A stretch of DNA of 64,000 nucleotides from Chthonobacter albigriseus. GTDB taxonomy: Bacteria; Pseudomonadota; Alphaproteobacteria; Rhizobiales; Pleomorphomonadaceae. The stretch spans positions 62,001 through 126,000 of the forward strand of contig NZ_JACDIT010000007.1 of NCBI RefSeq assembly GCF_013839445.1, in the 5' to 3' direction. Under the pieces are notes generated by a model. The model did no database searches. It saw only the letters and a program-made list of their open reading frames with translations, and was not told the origin of the DNA. Positions 8,666 through 22,638 of this stretch are shown here, piece after piece. How positions within the stretch are numbered: the stretch's first letter is position 1; each line of letters begins with the position of its first letter. Made by a program: the position numbers and the translations under genes.

Positions 8666-9151
8666 ATGGCCACCCCCGTCGACGTCACGCCCACCGACGA
8701 CCTCGAGCTCGCGATCTGCCGCATCCTGGACGTTCCCCGCGAGAAGCTGTTCAAGGCCTGGACGACGCCGGAGCTCCTGAAGCAGTTCTGGTGCCCGCTG
8801 CCGTGGACGACCCCCGAGGCGCACCTCGATGTGCGAACCGGCGGGTCGAGCGTGGTGGTGATGCGCTCGCCGGAGGGCGAGGAGCAGACCCACCGGGGCG
8901 TCTACCTGGAGGTGGTGCCGAACGAGAAGATCGTCTTCACCGACGCCTTCACCTCCGCGTGGGCGCCGTCGGATAAGCCGTTCATGGTCGGGATCATCAC
9001 CTTCGAGGATGCCGGCGCGGGCCGAACCCGGTACACCGCTCGCGCCCGCCACTGGACGACCGAGGATCGCAACACCCACGACAGAATGGGATTCCACGAA
9101 GGGTGGGGCGCTGTCGCGGAGCAGTTGGAGCGTGTCGCCGCGGGGGCTTGA
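8666..9151 (+). CDS. SRPBCC / AHSA1-domain protein
   Basis: A 161-residue START-like (Bet v1 fold) protein. The AHSA1 pattern is clear: ICRILDVPREKLFKAWTTPELLKQFWCP, the central beta strands with RGVYLEVVPNEKIVFTDAF, and the C-terminal helix ending MGFHEGWGAVAEQLERV. Such proteins bind small hydrophobic ligands or act as stress-related factors; the ligand is unknown. A GAGGAGA ribosome site precedes the ATG. It probably shares an operon with the VOC gene upstream. Confidence 0.82.
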   Translation: MATPVDVTPTDDLELAICRILDVPREKLFKAWTTPELLKQFWCPLPWTTPEAHLDVRTGGSSVVVMRSPEGEEQTHRGVYLEVVPNEKIVFTDAFTSAWAPSDKPFMVGIITFEDAGAGRTRYTARARHWTTEDRNTHDRMGFHEGWGAVAEQLERVAAGA

Positions 9152-9320
9152 GGGCGGGGGCCGGCATGCCGGCCTCCGTCGTCGCTACATTTCGTTACGA
9201 TTTCTTACACGCCCGTGAGGACTCCCGTCCTCGCCGGGCCTAGGGTTGTGGACGCCTCGCCGCCGGGTGCCGGACCTCCCGCCGGGCAGCCGGCGCGGCG
9301 AATTCCGAAGGCTCCGCATC

Positions 9321-9830
9321 ATGGCTTCTCCCGTCACCGGCTTTCTCTGGCGCTATGCCACACCGTTCACAACCGGGCTCTTCCTCGTTTCGACCATATC
9401 CGGCCTGGCGCTCTTCCTGCACATCGGCACCAGCTACTTCCATGAGATGCACGAGATCCTGTCGCTCGTGCTGATCGTGCCGTTCGCGTTCCACCTGTGG
9501 CGCAACTGGCCGGCGCTCGTCGGCTACTTCAAGCGCGGCACGATCTGGGTGCCGCTGGCGCTGTCGCTGGCGGTGGCGGTTCCCTTCGCCCTCGAAGGCG
9601 CGGGCGCGACGGGCGGCAACCCGGCCCAGCGGTTGATCGGCTCGGTTCAGAAGGCGCCGCTGTCCGAAGTGGCCGCCATCGTCGACGTCGAGGGGCCGGT
9701 CCTGATCGAGCGCCTCGCTGCCGCCGGGATCGCCGGCGCTACGCTCGACGACACGATCGCCGGGCTCGCCGCGAAGACGGGACAGGACCGCTTTGCGGTT
9801 ATGGCCGCGATCAACGGTCCGGCGTCCTGA
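9321..9830 (+). CDS. DUF4405-like small membrane protein
   Basis: A 169-residue protein with about three membrane helices in the first half: TGLFLVSTISGLALFLHIG, the segment after SYFHEMHEILSLVLIVPFAFHLW, and VPLALSLAVAVPFAL. Histidines in FHEMHE and FHLWRNW sit at helix ends as in DUF4405 and cytochrome b561-like proteins and could ligate haem, but this is not proven. The C-terminal third (about 95-169) is soluble and of helix-hairpin-helix-like composition (LAAAGIAGATLDDTIAGLAA). The start at 9321 is chosen because the upstream extension is arginine/proline-rich and unlike membrane homologues. A terminator follows. Confidence 0.65.
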   Translation: MASPVTGFLWRYATPFTTGLFLVSTISGLALFLHIGTSYFHEMHEILSLVLIVPFAFHLWRNWPALVGYFKRGTIWVPLALSLAVAVPFALEGAGATGGNPAQRLIGSVQKAPLSEVAAIVDVEGPVLIERLAAAGIAGATLDDTIAGLAAKTGQDRFAVMAAINGPAS

Positions 9831-9856
9831 TCCGCTTCGGTCCATGACAACGGCGG

Positions 9857-9896
9857 AAAGGCGGTGTTCCGGTGCTTCCGGGAGGCCGCCTTTTCG
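9857..9896 (+). terminator. Rho-independent terminator after the DUF4405-like gene
   Basis: AAAGGCGG (9857-9864) pairs with CCGCCTTT (9886-9893), with an inner CCGG/CCGG hairpin, followed by TTTTCGCTTT. It ends transcription just before the tRNA-Leu promoter. Confidence 0.6.
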
Positions 9897-9898
9897 CT

Positions 9899-9927
9899 TT
9901 GTCGGCTGCAAACAAGGGTGCTATAGA
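9899..9927 (+). promoter_or_regulatory. Sigma70-type promoter for tRNA-Leu
   Basis: TTGTCG (9899-9904) and TATAGA (9922-9927) are separated by exactly 17 bp. The predicted start is about 40 bp before the tRNA. Each hexamer matches the consensus at four of six positions. Confidence 0.55.
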
Positions 9928-9973
9928 GACGCCGCCTCGGGCCCCGGCCGCGAAGCGAGGGAGCTCGTGTCTG

Positions 9974-10058
9974 GCGGGCGTGGTGGAATTGGTAGACACG
10001 CTGGGTTTAGGTTCCAGTGGCGCAAGCCTTGGGGGTTCGAGTCCCTCCGCCCGCACCA
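9974..10058 (+). tRNA. tRNA-Leu (anticodon UAG)
   Basis: An 85-nt class II tRNA with encoded CCA. Acceptor arm GCGGGCG (9974-9980) pairs with CGCCCGC (10048-10054). The D arm carries TTGGTAGAC, the anticodon stem is CTGGG/TCCAG with loop TTTAGGT (anticodon TAG), there is a long variable arm, and the T loop contains GGTTCGAGTCC. It lies directly upstream of tig. Confidence 0.95.
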
Positions 10059-10230
10059 AGTCACCGCTTTTCCGCCGCTCGTGCCGGCCCGTCGATGACC
10101 GTTCCGGTATGGCTTGCCGCCGTCCGGACCGGCCCAGGCAGACGAATTGGATGCTCGAAGGCCTGTTTCGTCACAGGAGCCGCGGGCTTCTCGACAGGTG
10201 CTTCGAAGGACAGGAACGAAAGACCGACCC

Positions 10231-11580
10231 ATGCAGGTGACCGAATCCGCGACCGAGGGGCTGAAGCGCGAGCTCAAGATCGTCGTTCCCGCGACCGAGC
10301 TGGCGAACCGCCTCGAAACCTATCTCAACGATCTCAAGGGCCGGGTTCAGATCCGTGGCTTCCGCCCGGGCAAGGTCCCCGTCGGCCACCTGAAGAAGGT
10401 GTACGGCAAGTCGGCCATGGCCGAGATCGTCAACACGGTCATCGGCGAGTCCACGGCCAAGGCCGTGGAGGAGCGCAACGAGAAGTCGGCGATGCAGCCG
10501 CAGATCGATCTCGCCGACGCCGAGGCCGAGAAGGTCCTGGCCGGTGACGCCGACCTCGCCTTCACCCTCTCCTATGAGGTCATCCCGGCCTTCGAGATCC
10601 AGTCCGTGGACGGGATCGCCATCGAGCGCCCGATCGCCGAGATCACCGACGAGGAGATCACCGAGCGGCTGACGCAGATCGGCGAAGGCGCTCGCACCTA
10701 CGAGCCGCGCGGCAAGACCGCCAAGGCCAAGGACGGCGACCGGCTGACCCTTTCCTACGTCGGCAAGATCGACGGCGAGCCCTTCGAGGGCGGCGCCGAC
10801 GACAAGGCCTACATCTTCCTCGGCCAGAAGCGCTTCATTCCGGGCTTCGAGGAGCAGCTGGTCGGCGCAAAGACCGGCGAGACGAAGACCATCGAGGTCA
10901 CCTTCCCCGAGGACTACCCGGCCAAGCATCTGGCCGGCAAGCCGGCCACCTTCGACATCGAGGTGTTCGAGGTCGCGGCGCCCGGCGAGCTGAAGCTCGA
11001 CGACGACTGGGCCAAGACCCTCGGCATGGAGAGCATCGAGCAGCTGACCGAGGCGGTCCGCAGCCAGATCCAGTCGCAGTACGGCATGCAGACCCGCCAG
11101 AAGGTCAAGCGCCAGCTGCTCGACGCGCTCGACAAGCAGTATTCCTTCGACCTGCCGCCGACGCTGGTCGCCCAGGAGTTCGAGATCATCTGGCGTCAGG
11201 TCACCGAGGAGATGGCCCGCACGGGCAAGACCTTCGAGGACGAGGAGACCACCGAGGAGAAGGCGCGCGCGGAGTACATGACGATCGCGCAGCGCCGCGT
11301 CCGCCTCGGCCTGGTGCTCTCCAAGATCGGAGAGGAGAACAAGATCCAGGTGACCGAGCAGGAACTGCAGCGCGCCCTGATCGACCGGGCCCGCCAGTTC
11401 CCGGGCCAGGAGCGCGCCGTGTTCGAGTACTACCGCAAGGACCCGAACGCGCTCGCCACCCTGCAGGCGCCGGTGTTCGAGGAGAAGGTCGTCGACCACC
11501 TGCTCACCCAGGTGAAGGTCGAGGACAAGACCGTCTCCAAGGACGAACTCTTCAAGGACGACGAGGAAGAGGCCGCCTAA
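10231..11580 (+). CDS. tig: Trigger factor (ribosome-associated chaperone, prolyl isomerase)
   Basis: A 449-residue protein with the three trigger-factor domains. The N-terminal ribosome-binding domain has the signature GFRPGKVP (about residues 44-51). A central FKBP-type PPIase domain follows (about 160-245; GDRLTLSYVGKIDGEPFEGG and FIPGFEEQLVGAKTGE), then a long helical C-terminal chaperone domain. The start MQVTESATEGLKRELKI matches the family; a longer upstream reading is arginine-rich non-homologous sequence. It acts co-translationally at the ribosome exit tunnel. It heads the conserved tig-clpP-clpX-lon-hupB block and is followed by its own terminator. Confidence 0.97.
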   Translation: MQVTESATEGLKRELKIVVPATELANRLETYLNDLKGRVQIRGFRPGKVPVGHLKKVYGKSAMAEIVNTVIGESTAKAVEERNEKSAMQPQIDLADAEAEKVLAGDADLAFTLSYEVIPAFEIQSVDGIAIERPIAEITDEEITERLTQIGEGARTYEPRGKTAKAKDGDRLTLSYVGKIDGEPFEGGADDKAYIFLGQKRFIPGFEEQLVGAKTGETKTIEVTFPEDYPAKHLAGKPATFDIEVFEVAAPGELKLDDDWAKTLGMESIEQLTEAVRSQIQSQYGMQTRQKVKRQLLDALDKQYSFDLPPTLVAQEFEIIWRQVTEEMARTGKTFEDEETTEEKARAEYMTIAQRRVRLGLVLSKIGEENKIQVTEQELQRALIDRARQFPGQERAVFEYYRKDPNALATLQAPVFEEKVVDHLLTQVKVEDKTVSKDELFKDDEEEAA

Positions 11581-11610
11581 GGCGCCCCTCTCCCTGCCAA
11601 GATCCGACAG

Positions 11611-11647
11611 CCGGCCGGGGAGGCGACTCCCCGGCCGGTCTGCTTTC
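11611..11647 (+). terminator. Strong hairpin / terminator after tig
   Basis: A perfect 12-bp stem, CCGGCCGGGGAG (11611-11622) with 11627-11638, closes a GCGA loop and is followed by the weakly T-rich TCTGCTTTCG. It separates tig from the clpP unit. Confidence 0.65.
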
Positions 11648-11865
11648 GTCCAGGGCGGGCTCATGCTGCGGCGCAGCGGGTGATTCCCGGCGATTCTCTC
11701 TATCGGGTGCCGCGGCCCTGTTGCAGGCTGCGGCAATTGGGTCCGGCGCGGCGGTTGCGGAGGCCCAGCCAGGGGGCAGGGTGGCGGTTGCCCCTTCTCT
11801 TTTCCAACCTGCCGTCCCATATGTGGAATTCGTTGGCGCCCGCCGCCCTGGGGCACGGCGCATCG

Positions 11866-11888
11866 GCGCGCGAAGCGCGCGTTTTGTT
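11866..11888 (+). terminator. Orphan terminator-like hairpin in the tig-clpP gap
   Basis: GCGCGC (11866-11871), GAA loop, GCGCGC (11875-11880), then GTTTTGTTT. It lies 220 bp beyond the tig terminator and 150 bp before clpP, with no gene between. It could end a small RNA starting somewhere in 11650-11800, or act as a leader attenuator for clpP. The rest of 11648-12036 shows no protein gene. Confidence 0.4.
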
Positions 11889-12036
11889 TGGCCCCATGCA
11901 CCGAAAATTCAGCGAGGCCGGTGTAGCCAAGGGGCGAGCCGGGATGTAACGATCCCCATAAAGGCGATTTGCATTCGCGAAGGTGCCGCCGCCGGCAGGT
12001 TGCGGAGCCCACCGAAGATCGAGGCCGAGGAGTGGC

Positions 12037-12672
12037 ATGAAGGACCCCGTCGATTTCACCATGAGCAATCTCGTCCCGATGGTCGTCGAGCAGACGAACC
12101 GCGGCGAGCGGGCCTATGACATCTTCTCGCGGCTCCTCAAGGAGCGGATCATCTTCATCACGGGCGGCATCGACGACGGCGTCGCCACGCTGGTGTGCGC
12201 ACAGCTCCTGTTCCTGGAATCGGAGAATCCGAACAAGGAGATCGCTCTCTACATCAACTCGCCTGGCGGTTATGTGACGTCGGGCCTGGCGATCTACGAC
12301 ACCATGCAGTTCATCCGCCCCAAGGTGTCGACGCTCTGCATCGGCCAGGCGGCCTCGATGGGCTCGCTGCTGCTTTGCGCCGGCGAGAAGGGCATGCGCT
12401 TTACGCTGCCGAACTCGCGCATCATGGTCCATCAGCCGTCCGGCGGCTTCCGCGGGCAGGCGGCCGACATCATGCTGCACGCGCAGGAGATCCTGAAGCT
12501 GAAGCGCAGGCTCAACGAGATTTACGTGAAGCACACCGGGCAGGACCTGAAGACCGTGGAGGATGCGCTGGAGCGCGACAACTTCATGGACGCCTATGCG
12601 GCGAAGACCTTCGGCCTCGTCGACGACGTGATCGAAAGCCGCGTCGGCCTGGAAGCGGGCGCGGCGCGCTGA
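12037..12672 (+). CDS. clpP: ATP-dependent Clp protease proteolytic subunit
   Basis: A 211-residue serine peptidase subunit. The catalytic serine is in GQAASMGS (S107), the histidine in MVHQPSGG (H132), and the aspartate lies in the C-terminal [20 protein letters not shown] stretch. [16 protein letters not shown] is the oxyanion-hole and substrate loop. The ATG at 12037 follows GAGGAG at 12027-12032. It forms the double-heptameric chamber that works with ClpX, encoded 300 bp downstream. Confidence 0.97.
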   Translation: MKDPVDFTMSNLVPMVVEQTNRGERAYDIFSRLLKERIIFITGGIDDGVATLVCAQLLFLESENPNKEIALYINSPGGYVTSGLAIYDTMQFIRPKVSTLCIGQAASMGSLLLCAGEKGMRFTLPNSRIMVHQPSGGFRGQAADIMLHAQEILKLKRRLNEIYVKHTGQDLKTVEDALERDNFMDAYAAKTFGLVDDVIESRVGLEAGAAR

Positions 12673-12977
12673 GGGCAGCGGGCGCACGCCGGACCTTCCC
12701 GAACGGTGCAGGGATCCGGCGAGGGTGCCGCGGCGTTCAGGAGATAACGCCGTCCGTCCCGGTGGTCGGACGGGTGGTGGTGAGATGTTAAGGGTATCTT
12801 GATCCCTCGACCGCCAGCATGCAGAGATTAGCGTAGATTTCAGTATGCAGGCTTAGACAAGGGGTTGGGGAACGGCAGCCCGGCGCAACGGGAAAGCCGC
12901 GCGGAGAGCGGGGCGTTCTGGAGCAAGGGGTTGGCTAGGACGGACTCCCGTCCGACAACCGAGCAGGAACGATTTGG
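12673..12977 (+). other. clpP-clpX intergenic region
   Basis: About 305 bp without a gene. It contains a direct repeat CAAGGGGTTGG at 12858-12868 and 12924-12934 and a short CCGTCC/GGACGG hairpin at 12754-12773. A CTTGATC at 12798 resembles a heat-shock -35, but the matching -10 is poor. The clpX promoter is presumably here, though not confidently located. Confidence 0.4.
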
Positions 12978-14243
12978 ATGACCAAGGTCAGCGGCGGCGA
13001 GTCGAAGAACACGCTCTACTGTTCGTTCTGCGGCAAGAGCCAGCATGAAGTCCGCAAACTCATCGCGGGCCCGACGGTGTTCATCTGCGACGAGTGCGTC
13101 GAACTCTGCATGGACATCATCCGTGAGGAGTCGAAGTCCAACCTCGTGAAGTCGCGGGACGGCGTTCCGACGCCGGAGGACATCCGTAAGGTTCTCGACG
13201 ATTACGTGATCGGTCAGGACAAGGCCAAGAAGGTCCTGTCGGTGGCGGTCCACAACCACTACAAGCGCCTGAACCACGCCGCCAAGAACAACGACGTGGA
13301 GCTGGCCAAGTCCAACATCCTGCTGATCGGCCCGACCGGTTGCGGCAAGACGCTGCTCGCGCAGACGCTCGCCCGCATCATCGACGTGCCCTTCACGATG
13401 GCGGACGCCACCACGCTCACCGAAGCCGGCTATGTCGGCGAGGACGTGGAGAACATCATCCTGAAGCTGCTGCAGGCCGCCGACTACAATGTCGAGCGGG
13501 CGCAGCGCGGCATCGTCTACATCGACGAGGTCGACAAGATCAGCCGCAAGTCGGACAACCCCTCGATCACCAGGGACGTGTCGGGCGAGGGCGTACAGCA
13601 GGCCCTCCTGAAGATCATGGAAGGCACGGTCGCGTCCGTGCCGCCGCAGGGCGGCCGCAAGCATCCCCAGCAGGAGTTCCTGCAGGTCGACACCACGAAC
13701 ATCCTCTTCATCTGCGGCGGCGCGTTCGCCGGGCTGGAGAAGATCATCTCGGCCCGCGGCAAGTCCACCTCGATCGGCTTCAAGGCCCAGGTCTCCGCGC
13801 CGGAGGACCGCCGGACCGGCGAACTCTTCCGCGAAGTGGAGCCGGAGGATCTCCTGAAGTTCGGCCTCATCCCCGAGTTCGTCGGCCGTCTGCCCGTTCT
13901 GGCGACGCTGGAGGACCTCGACGAGGACGCACTCGTCACCATCCTCACCGGTCCGAAGAACGCGCTGGTCAAGCAGTACCAGCGCCTGTTCGAGATGGAA
14001 GACGTCGAGCTCACCTTCCAGGACGAAGCGCTGAAGGCGATCGCCCGCCGCGCCATCGAGCGCAAGACCGGCGCCCGCGGCCTCCGGTCGATCATGGAGG
14101 CCATCCTGCTCGACACCATGTACGAACTGCCGTCGCTGGGCAGCGTGCGCGAGGTGGTGGTCAGCCAGGACGTGGTCGACGGTCGCGCGCGGCCGATCTA
14201 CGTGCATTCGGAGCCGCTCGCCGAAACCGGCACGAGCGCCTGA
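12978..14243 (+). CDS. clpX: ATP-dependent Clp protease ATP-binding subunit ClpX
   Basis: A 421-residue AAA+ unfoldase. The N-terminal zinc-binding domain has CSFCGK (about 15-20) and CDECVELC (about 37-44). Walker A is [10 protein letters not shown], Walker B is [10 protein letters not shown], the pore loop lies in [10 protein letters not shown], and the sensor and RKH-loop regions are intact ([10 protein letters not shown]). The IGF-loop that docks on ClpP lies in [10 protein letters not shown]. The length is standard. It delivers tagged substrates to ClpP; in alphaproteobacteria ClpXP controls cell-cycle regulators. Confidence 0.97.
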   Translation: MTKVSGGESKNTLYCSFCGKSQHEVRKLIAGPTVFICDECVELCMDIIREESKSNLVKSRDGVPTPEDIRKVLDDYVIGQDKAKKVLSVAVHNHYKRLNHAAKNNDVELAKSNILLIGPTGCGKTLLAQTLARIIDVPFTMADATTLTEAGYVGEDVENIILKLLQAADYNVERAQRGIVYIDEVDKISRKSDNPSITRDVSGEGVQQALLKIMEGTVASVPPQGGRKHPQQEFLQVDTTNILFICGGAFAGLEKIISARGKSTSIGFKAQVSAPEDRRTGELFREVEPEDLLKFGLIPEFVGRLPVLATLEDLDEDALVTILTGPKNALVKQYQRLFEMEDVELTFQDEALKAIARRAIERKTGARGLRSIMEAILLDTMYELPSLGSVREVVVSQDVVDGRARPIYVHSEPLAETGTSA

Positions 14244-14255
14244 CCAGGGCAGCGG

Positions 14256-14280
14256 ACGGGCGGATCACCGCCCGTTCACA
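14256..14280 (+). terminator. Hairpin after clpX
   Basis: ACGGGCGG (14256-14263) pairs perfectly with CCGCCCGT (14268-14275) around ATCA. Only TTC follows, so it is a weak terminator or a 3'-end stabiliser. Confidence 0.4.
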
Positions 14281-14316
14281 CCCGCTCGACCGGCATCGGC
14301 GCGATCCCGGGCGAGG

Positions 14317-14345
14317 CTTGAAATGGACGCCGCCGCGGCACATGT
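14317..14345 (+). promoter_or_regulatory. Candidate heat-shock (RpoH) promoter for lon
   Basis: CTTGAAA (14317-14323) is a perfect sigma32 -35 element. Fourteen bases later GCACATGT (14338-14345) matches five of seven fixed positions of CCCCATNT. The predicted start gives a leader of about 255 nt before lon. Lon is a classic heat-shock regulon member, which supports the call. Confidence 0.5.
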
Positions 14346-14606
14346 ATCGTTTCGACGCGGCAACGCCTGAAACACGAACAGGCGGTTCGGCGATGCGCCT
14401 CTCCCGGGCATCGCGGAACCGGCCTCGAACAAGGTCGAAAGCCGGGCGATCCGGCCTCCTTCCCCAGTAGCGCGTTTCTGTACGAAGAGCTTCAAAGGTC
14501 GAAGTCCGGCCCTCCTCCCGCCGAGTTCGCGTCGACCAAAGGCCGTCCAGCCGCCTTTCCCCAGAAGAAGGCACCGGACGGGCCGTTCAGAAAGGATACC
14601 ACTGCG

Positions 14607-17039
<2,433 letters not shown>

Positions 17040-17063
17040 AAAATAGTCTGATTTGAAGCATTG

Positions 17064-17093
17064 GCCCCGGCGATCACTCGCCGGGGCTTTTTC
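17064..17093 (+). terminator. Rho-independent terminator after lon
   Basis: A perfect 10-bp stem GCCCCGGCGA (17064-17073) with 17078-17087, TCAC loop, followed by TTTTTC. Confidence 0.9.
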
Positions 17094-17225
17094 GTCACGA
17101 GAGGCGGGAAACCGCGATTTTTCGGGCGATCGCCTCTTGCAATCCGGCTGATTTCCGGGAAACGTGCCGGCCGGAGCGGCGGCCGTAAGGGTCGCCTCCG
17201 CGAGAGATCGAAAAGGGATTTCGAC

Positions 17226-17501
17226 ATGAACAAGAACGATCTGGTCACGCAGGTCGCCGAGAAGGCCTCGCTCACGAAGGCGCAGGCCGGCGAAGCGGTT
17301 GATGCGGTTTTCGACGTCATCAGCGGCGCTCTCAAGGCCGGTGACGAAGTGCGCATCGTCGGCTTCGGCAACTTTGTGGTGACCGAGCGTGCCGCCACCA
17401 AGGGCCGCAATCCGCAGACGAAGGAAGAGATCGACATTCCGGCCTCCAAGCAGCCGAAGTTCCGCGCAGGCAAGGGCCTCAAGGACGCGGTGAACGGCTG
17501 A
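17226..17501 (+). CDS. hupB: DNA-binding protein HU
   Basis: A 91-residue HU-family histone-like protein starting [20 protein letters not shown]. The dimer core [12 protein letters not shown] and the DNA-minor-groove arm with the proline tip ([18 protein letters not shown]) are intact, ending [13 protein letters not shown]. It compacts and bends DNA as a homodimer. The ATG at 17226 matches the family start exactly. It has its own terminator before the tRNA genes. Confidence 0.96.
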   Translation: MNKNDLVTQVAEKASLTKAQAGEAVDAVFDVISGALKAGDEVRIVGFGNFVVTERAATKGRNPQTKEEIDIPASKQPKFRAGKGLKDAVNG

Positions 17502-17547
17502 TCGGTGGGAATGACTTTGCCGTTTCGGCGAAGCCATCGTTGCGTTG

Positions 17548-17592
17548 CGGGCGGTACGGATCCGATCGGGCTCCGACCGCCCGTTGTTTTTG
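17548..17592 (+). terminator. Terminator-like hairpin after hupB
   Basis: CGGGCGGT (17548-17555) pairs with ACCGCCCG (17576-17583) around a 20-nt loop holding a CGGATCCG hairpin, followed by TTGTTTTTGG. Confidence 0.6.
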
Positions 17593-17767
17593 GTGGTGAT
17601 CACCGGCTTGCCAAGCCTGGCGCCAGAGCCTAAACGGATCGCACGCAGCCGGGCCCGTATCCCGGCCGCGGCGGCAGGGTCCCCAAGGGGCCGGAAAAGC
17701 CGCCGAAGGCCGGACAGCGGGCCCGCGGTGCAGGGATCCGCCGACCGCTGCGGCGCGCGGATCGGAC

Positions 17768-17842
17768 GCGGGGTTAGCTCAGTGGTAGAGCGGCTGCTTT
17801 ACACGCAGCGGGTCGGCGGTTCGAACCCGTCACCCCGCACCA
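17768..17842 (+). tRNA. tRNA-Val (anticodon UAC)
   Basis: A 75-nt tRNA with encoded CCA. Acceptor GCGGGGT (17768-17774) pairs with ACCCCGC (17832-17838). The anticodon stem is GCTGC/GCAGC with loop TTTACAC. The T loop has GGTTCGAAC. Confidence 0.95.
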
Positions 17843-18155
17843 TTCCTTTCCTCGGACAGAGCGCCTGACCGTCCAGCGGCGTCCGGCAGTGGAGAGAAAC
17901 CGAGGCCGGTTCGCACTGGGACGTTTCCGACCAATCGGAGAATCGCTCCGAACGGGAAGAAATCCGCGGCGCTCCGGTGCTCGCTCGATAGGCTGGGCCG
18001 CGCCTGCCTGGAATGGCATCGTCAGGCCATGCGACGCCCGCGCCCGGTCCCGAACCGACGCACGCGGATCTCCTGCGGAAGGTCGGCGGGAGAGGCGCGT
18101 AGTGCTTGATTTCTCGTGATAATCCCCTCTCTGGCGCGGATCGGAAAAAGGGCGC
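17843..18155 (+). other. Spacer between tRNA-Val and tRNA-Asp
   Basis: About 310 bp with no convincing gene or repeat. Open frames here lack ribosome sites and have arginine/proline-rich compositions typical of non-coding GC-rich DNA. The last part leads into the tRNA-Asp promoter. Confidence 0.5.
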
Positions 18156-18182
18156 TTGACTTCCCCCGCCCGTTCCCATACT
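18156..18182 (+). promoter_or_regulatory. Candidate promoter for tRNA-Asp
   Basis: TTGACT (18156-18161) is followed 15 bp later by CATACT (18177-18182). The -35 is strong; the spacing is a little short. The predicted start is about 55 bp before the tRNA. Confidence 0.4.
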
Positions 18183-18245
18183 TCAACGCCACCGACGGCG
18201 AACGACACGCGGCACTGACGCAAATCGATCGCCAATCGCCCGAGC

Positions 18246-18322
18246 GGGGGTGTAGCTCAGTCGGTTAGAGTGCCGGCCTGTCACGCCGGAGGTCGCGGGT
18301 TCGAGCCCCGTCACTCCCGCCA
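18246..18322 (+). tRNA. tRNA-Asp (anticodon GUC)
   Basis: A 77-nt tRNA with encoded CCA. Acceptor GGGGGTG (18246-18252) pairs with CACTCCC (18312-18318) with one G-U pair. The anticodon stem is CCGGC/GCCGG with loop CTGTCAC. The T loop has GGTTCGAGCC. Confidence 0.95.
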
Positions 18323-18721
18323 CTTTTTCTCCTTCTCCCCGTCAGGGATACGCGCCACGTCCGTGGATCCCATCCGTTTGCAGTTGCGAACGGGCTTGCG
18401 TTCCGGCGGCCTCGTCCCGCACCGATTCGCCGAAGGCGGCCAATCGGTTGCAGCGGATTTTGCTGTTGCGAACACGTGCCGGGCCGGCGACTTGTCCATT
18501 GCTGCAGCAGCATAGGAAAACCGCAAAAGGTCGGAACAGTTTATCCCGCATGCATTGGTGCTGCCGATGCGTTGGCCTGTGAAGACGGGGAAATATTCAA
18601 CGGCTCTACTTTGAGAACGGGCCCGGTCCAGGCGATGAATTTTAGGAGATCTGTTTACATTATCGAAACCATACGGGCCGACCCTGTCCTCAACAACTGG
18701 CGAACATGTAAGGAGCACGCC
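18323..18721 (+). other. About 400-bp non-coding stretch after tRNA-Asp
   Basis: Less GC-rich than most of the window, especially 18510-18710. A pyrimidine-rich run (CTTTTTCTCC) directly after the tRNA may end its transcript. I see no protein gene or tRNA. It must carry the promoter for the small membrane protein that follows. Confidence 0.45.
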
Positions 18722-19024
18722 ATGGACGTTGGAGAAGACGGGGGGGCCGGGCGCCCTCCCGCACGACGCGCCACTCCCTCCGGGGTACTGGAGATCGTTG
18801 CTGCCTGGTTCGCGCTGGCGGTGTTCGTCTTTTGCGTGGTGGTCTATGCCGCCGGGCAGGGTTTGGCGGCATTGAAGATGCGCCCAGGCGATCGCGCTCA
18901 GCCGAGCTGGCCGGCTGCCATGCGACCCAGGAGCCTGCCCGAGCCGCGCCTGAGGACCGCGTCGGTGATCCGCCCGGTGCCGATCATCCAGCGTAAGCCG
19001 GACCGCTATCACCACCGCCCGTAA
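18722..19024 (+). CDS. Small single-pass membrane protein, unknown
   Basis: A 100-residue protein that I do not recognise. A short charged N-terminus (MDVGEDGGAGRPPARR) leads into one strong membrane helix at about 24-45 (LEIVAAWFALAVFVFCVVVYAAG). A proline/arginine-rich tail ends KPDRYHHRP. A good AAGGAG ribosome site eight bases before the ATG is the main evidence that it is expressed. It is convergent with the LivH-like gene; only seven bases separate the stops. No function can be assigned. Confidence 0.55.
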   Translation: MDVGEDGGAGRPPARRATPSGVLEIVAAWFALAVFVFCVVVYAAGQGLAALKMRPGDRAQPSWPAAMRPRSLPEPRLRTASVIRPVPIIQRKPDRYHHRP

Positions 19025-19031
19025 CCGGCGG

Positions 19032-21975
<2,944 letters not shown>

Positions 21976-22392
21976 ATGAGCAGGGCGAAGCGTTTGCCGT
22001 TGGAGTTCCTGTCGGGGTTCGACCCGCGGCTCGCGCTCGTCATCATGGTGCGCATCCTGGCGATGCTGTTCATGGCGTCCGGCCTGCAGCGCTGGGCCGT
22101 GGTGCTCGGGCCGCTCGCGCCGAAAGGCGATTTCCTGTCCCTGCCCACCGAGCAGATGGTGGCGACGGTGTTCTTCGCCGTCACCGATCTCGTCGCGGCC
22201 GTCGGGCTGTGGCTGCTGGCATCCTGGGGGACGGTCGTCTGGCTGATCTCCGCCCTCACCGAGGTGGTGCTGAAATCGTTTTTCCGGGAAATCTTCGGCT
22301 ACGATCCGGCCATCATCGTGTTCCACGGCGCGACTGTGGTCATGTATGCGGTTCTCACATGGCTTTACGAGCGGTCGCGGCCGGATGCATGA
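21976..22392 (+). CDS. DUF6163-like small membrane protein
   Basis: A 138-residue protein with three or four membrane helices (LALVIMVRILAMLFMASGLQRW; MVATVFFAVTDLVAAVGLWLLASWG; IIVFHGATVVMYAVLTWLY). It resembles the DUF6163 family that I recall beside ldtR in rhizobia, and that is where it sits. The ATG at 21976 follows GGAGAG. No function is known. Its neighbours ldtR and the L,D-transpeptidase suggest a cell-envelope role. Confidence 0.7.
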   Translation: MSRAKRLPLEFLSGFDPRLALVIMVRILAMLFMASGLQRWAVVLGPLAPKGDFLSLPTEQMVATVFFAVTDLVAAVGLWLLASWGTVVWLISALTEVVLKSFFREIFGYDPAIIVFHGATVVMYAVLTWLYERSRPDA

Positions 22393-22638
22393 GAGCCTCA
22401 CGGGTTCGGCGAGGAAGCGGAACCGCTGAAAACCGGGATTCCTGCAATTGTAGACGTCCTGCAGGAATTCGGAAAGGTTAAGCGGGGGTTTGCCGGGTTT
22501 CCCCCCGGGGTCCGATCATTTTAAATAAACGTTCAGTCTTTCGCTTAAGTCGATTTTCAAACAGCTCGGTTAGATTTCTTCTCAATGTGGACACAGATCC
22601 ACGGTGCAGAAGAGAAATCGACAGAGAGGCAGTCAACT
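22393..22638 (+). promoter_or_regulatory. AT-richer ldtR control region
   Basis: The stretch 22515-22600 (around TTTTAAATAAACG and GATTTTCAAACAGC) is strikingly AT-rich for this window. A CCGGGTTTCCCCCCGG hairpin lies at about 22494-22509. It probably contains the ldtR promoter and possibly an autoregulatory site. I could not define an exact operator. Confidence 0.4.

Noticed and set aside
11891-11959. CCCCATGC and CCCCATAA as heat-shock -10 elements for clpP
   Set aside because: No CTTG-type -35 sits at a usable distance upstream of either; chance matches in GC-rich DNA.
12798-12822. CTTGATC as a heat-shock promoter for clpX
   Set aside because: The best downstream -10 matches only four of seven positions and the spacing is too short.
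12858-12934. Direct repeat CAAGGGGTTGG upstream of clpX as an operator pair
   Set aside because: Eleven-base G-rich repeats 66 bp apart may arise by chance; no dyad symmetry and no known regulator site.
17889-18119. A 76-codon frame between the two tRNA genes
   Set aside because: Arg/Ser/Gly-rich translation without a ribosome site or hydrophobic or domain-like pattern.
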